Below, in pieces: positions 48,236 to 48,428 of a stretch of 48,428 nucleotides of DNA. The stretch lies in the NCBI GenBank assembly GCA_023228465.1, contig JALOBC010000019.1, positions 1 through 48,428 of the forward strand. Reading direction: 5' to 3'. This DNA is from Dokdonella sp. Its GTDB lineage: Bacteria > Pseudomonadota > Gammaproteobacteria > Xanthomonadales > Rhodanobacteraceae. How positions within the stretch are numbered: the stretch's first letter is position 1; every line of letters begins with the position of its first letter. Made by a program: the position numbers and the translations under genes. The notes beneath the pieces are model-generated. The model saw only the letters and a program-made list of their open reading frames with translations. It searched no databases and was not told where the DNA came from.

Positions 48236-48428
48236 CCTGGAACTGGTGGTGCCGCGCCGCCGAAGCGTCGCGTGGAACGTGTTGCTGGTGGAGGGAGGTG
48301 GATTACTCCGGGCTTCCTGCCCTCCGCCCCTCCGGGGCCGCGCCGCTTCGCGTCGCGTTCCGATCCGCTCCCGGCGGATCGGTCGAACCGGCATTCCATT
48401 GCGGTGGTTCTCATCCACCTCGCGCAAT
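48236..48428. other. GC-rich structured spacer at window end
   Basis: No convincing gene. A 9-bp perfect hairpin, CCGATCCGC/GCGGATCGG with a 5-nt loop, lies at 48360-48382. On the minus strand the 3' part reads AATCCACCTCCCTCCACCA (48286-48304), which resembles the 3' end of a tRNA-Tyr, but no T loop or rest of a tRNA is present. A tRNA-Tyr gene is usual just upstream of tRNA-Gly in related clusters and may lie beyond the window. Confidence 0.4.

Overview
The window is about 65% G+C chromosomal DNA from a gammaproteobacterium, most likely of the order Xanthomonadales (Lysobacterales), perhaps a Rhodanobacteraceae relative. This is inferred from the proteins (cytosolic-type malate dehydrogenase, class II DAHP synthase), from the gene order tRNA-Gly/tRNA-Thr/tuf/tRNA-Trp/secE, from ATTCCCG-like intergenic arrays, and from a secreted protein ending in FADGFE. 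No rRNA, CRISPR array, prophage or insertion sequence was seen.

Left third (1-14497). Housekeeping and accessory genes lie on both strands: the end of a delta-60-repeat secreted protein; a VTT/TVP38-type membrane protein; a large GH17-GT2 glucan synthase; a lineage-type protein with a pseudo-receiver domain; an aminotransferase followed by malate dehydrogenase; a small GlsB-type stress membrane protein; a cyclophilin; typA/bipA; class II DAHP synthase; dsbB; and a membrane protein with clear ALG10/DIE2 glucosyltransferase hallmarks.

Right two thirds (14556-48235). This is one continuous minus-strand supercluster for information processing. In transcription order it reads tRNA-Gly, tRNA-Thr, tuf (copy 2), tRNA-Trp, secE, nusG, rplK, rplA, rplJ, rplL, rpoB, rpoC, rpsL, rpsG, fusA, tuf (copy 1), rpsJ, rplC, rplD, rplW, rplB, rpsS, rplV, rpsC, rplP, rpmC, rpsQ, rplN, rplX, rplE, rpsN, rpsH, rplF, rplR, rpsE, rpmD, rplO, secY, rpsM, rpsK, rpsD, rpoA, rplQ. 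A strong intrinsic terminator follows rplQ. The beta, str, S10, spc and alpha operons, which are separated in E. coli, are therefore contiguous here. Together they supply most ribosomal proteins, three RNA polymerase subunits, both GTPase elongation factors, the SecYE translocon core and NusG.

Regulatory layer. The spacers are unusually informative. The str promoter (TTGACG-N18-TATACT) is followed almost at once by an intrinsic terminator. The S10 leader holds a strong terminator-like hairpin and a 24-bp perfect palindrome over its likely promoter. The str and S10 leaders share a related element of about 54 bp. The rplA-rplJ spacer fits an L10 leader, and the rplL-rpoB spacer has two stacked hairpins. 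ATTCCCG-type arrays, mostly paired as inverted repeats, sit at six gene junctions, five of them inside the ribosomal supercluster. The two tuf copies are identical from the start codon to 103 bp beyond the stop, which points to gene conversion.

Limits: all functions are read from translated sequence and remembered family features; no database search was run. No wholly new multi-gene system is evident. The best candidates for new biology are the bacterial ALG10-like protein and the attenuator/repeat layer in the ribosomal leaders.
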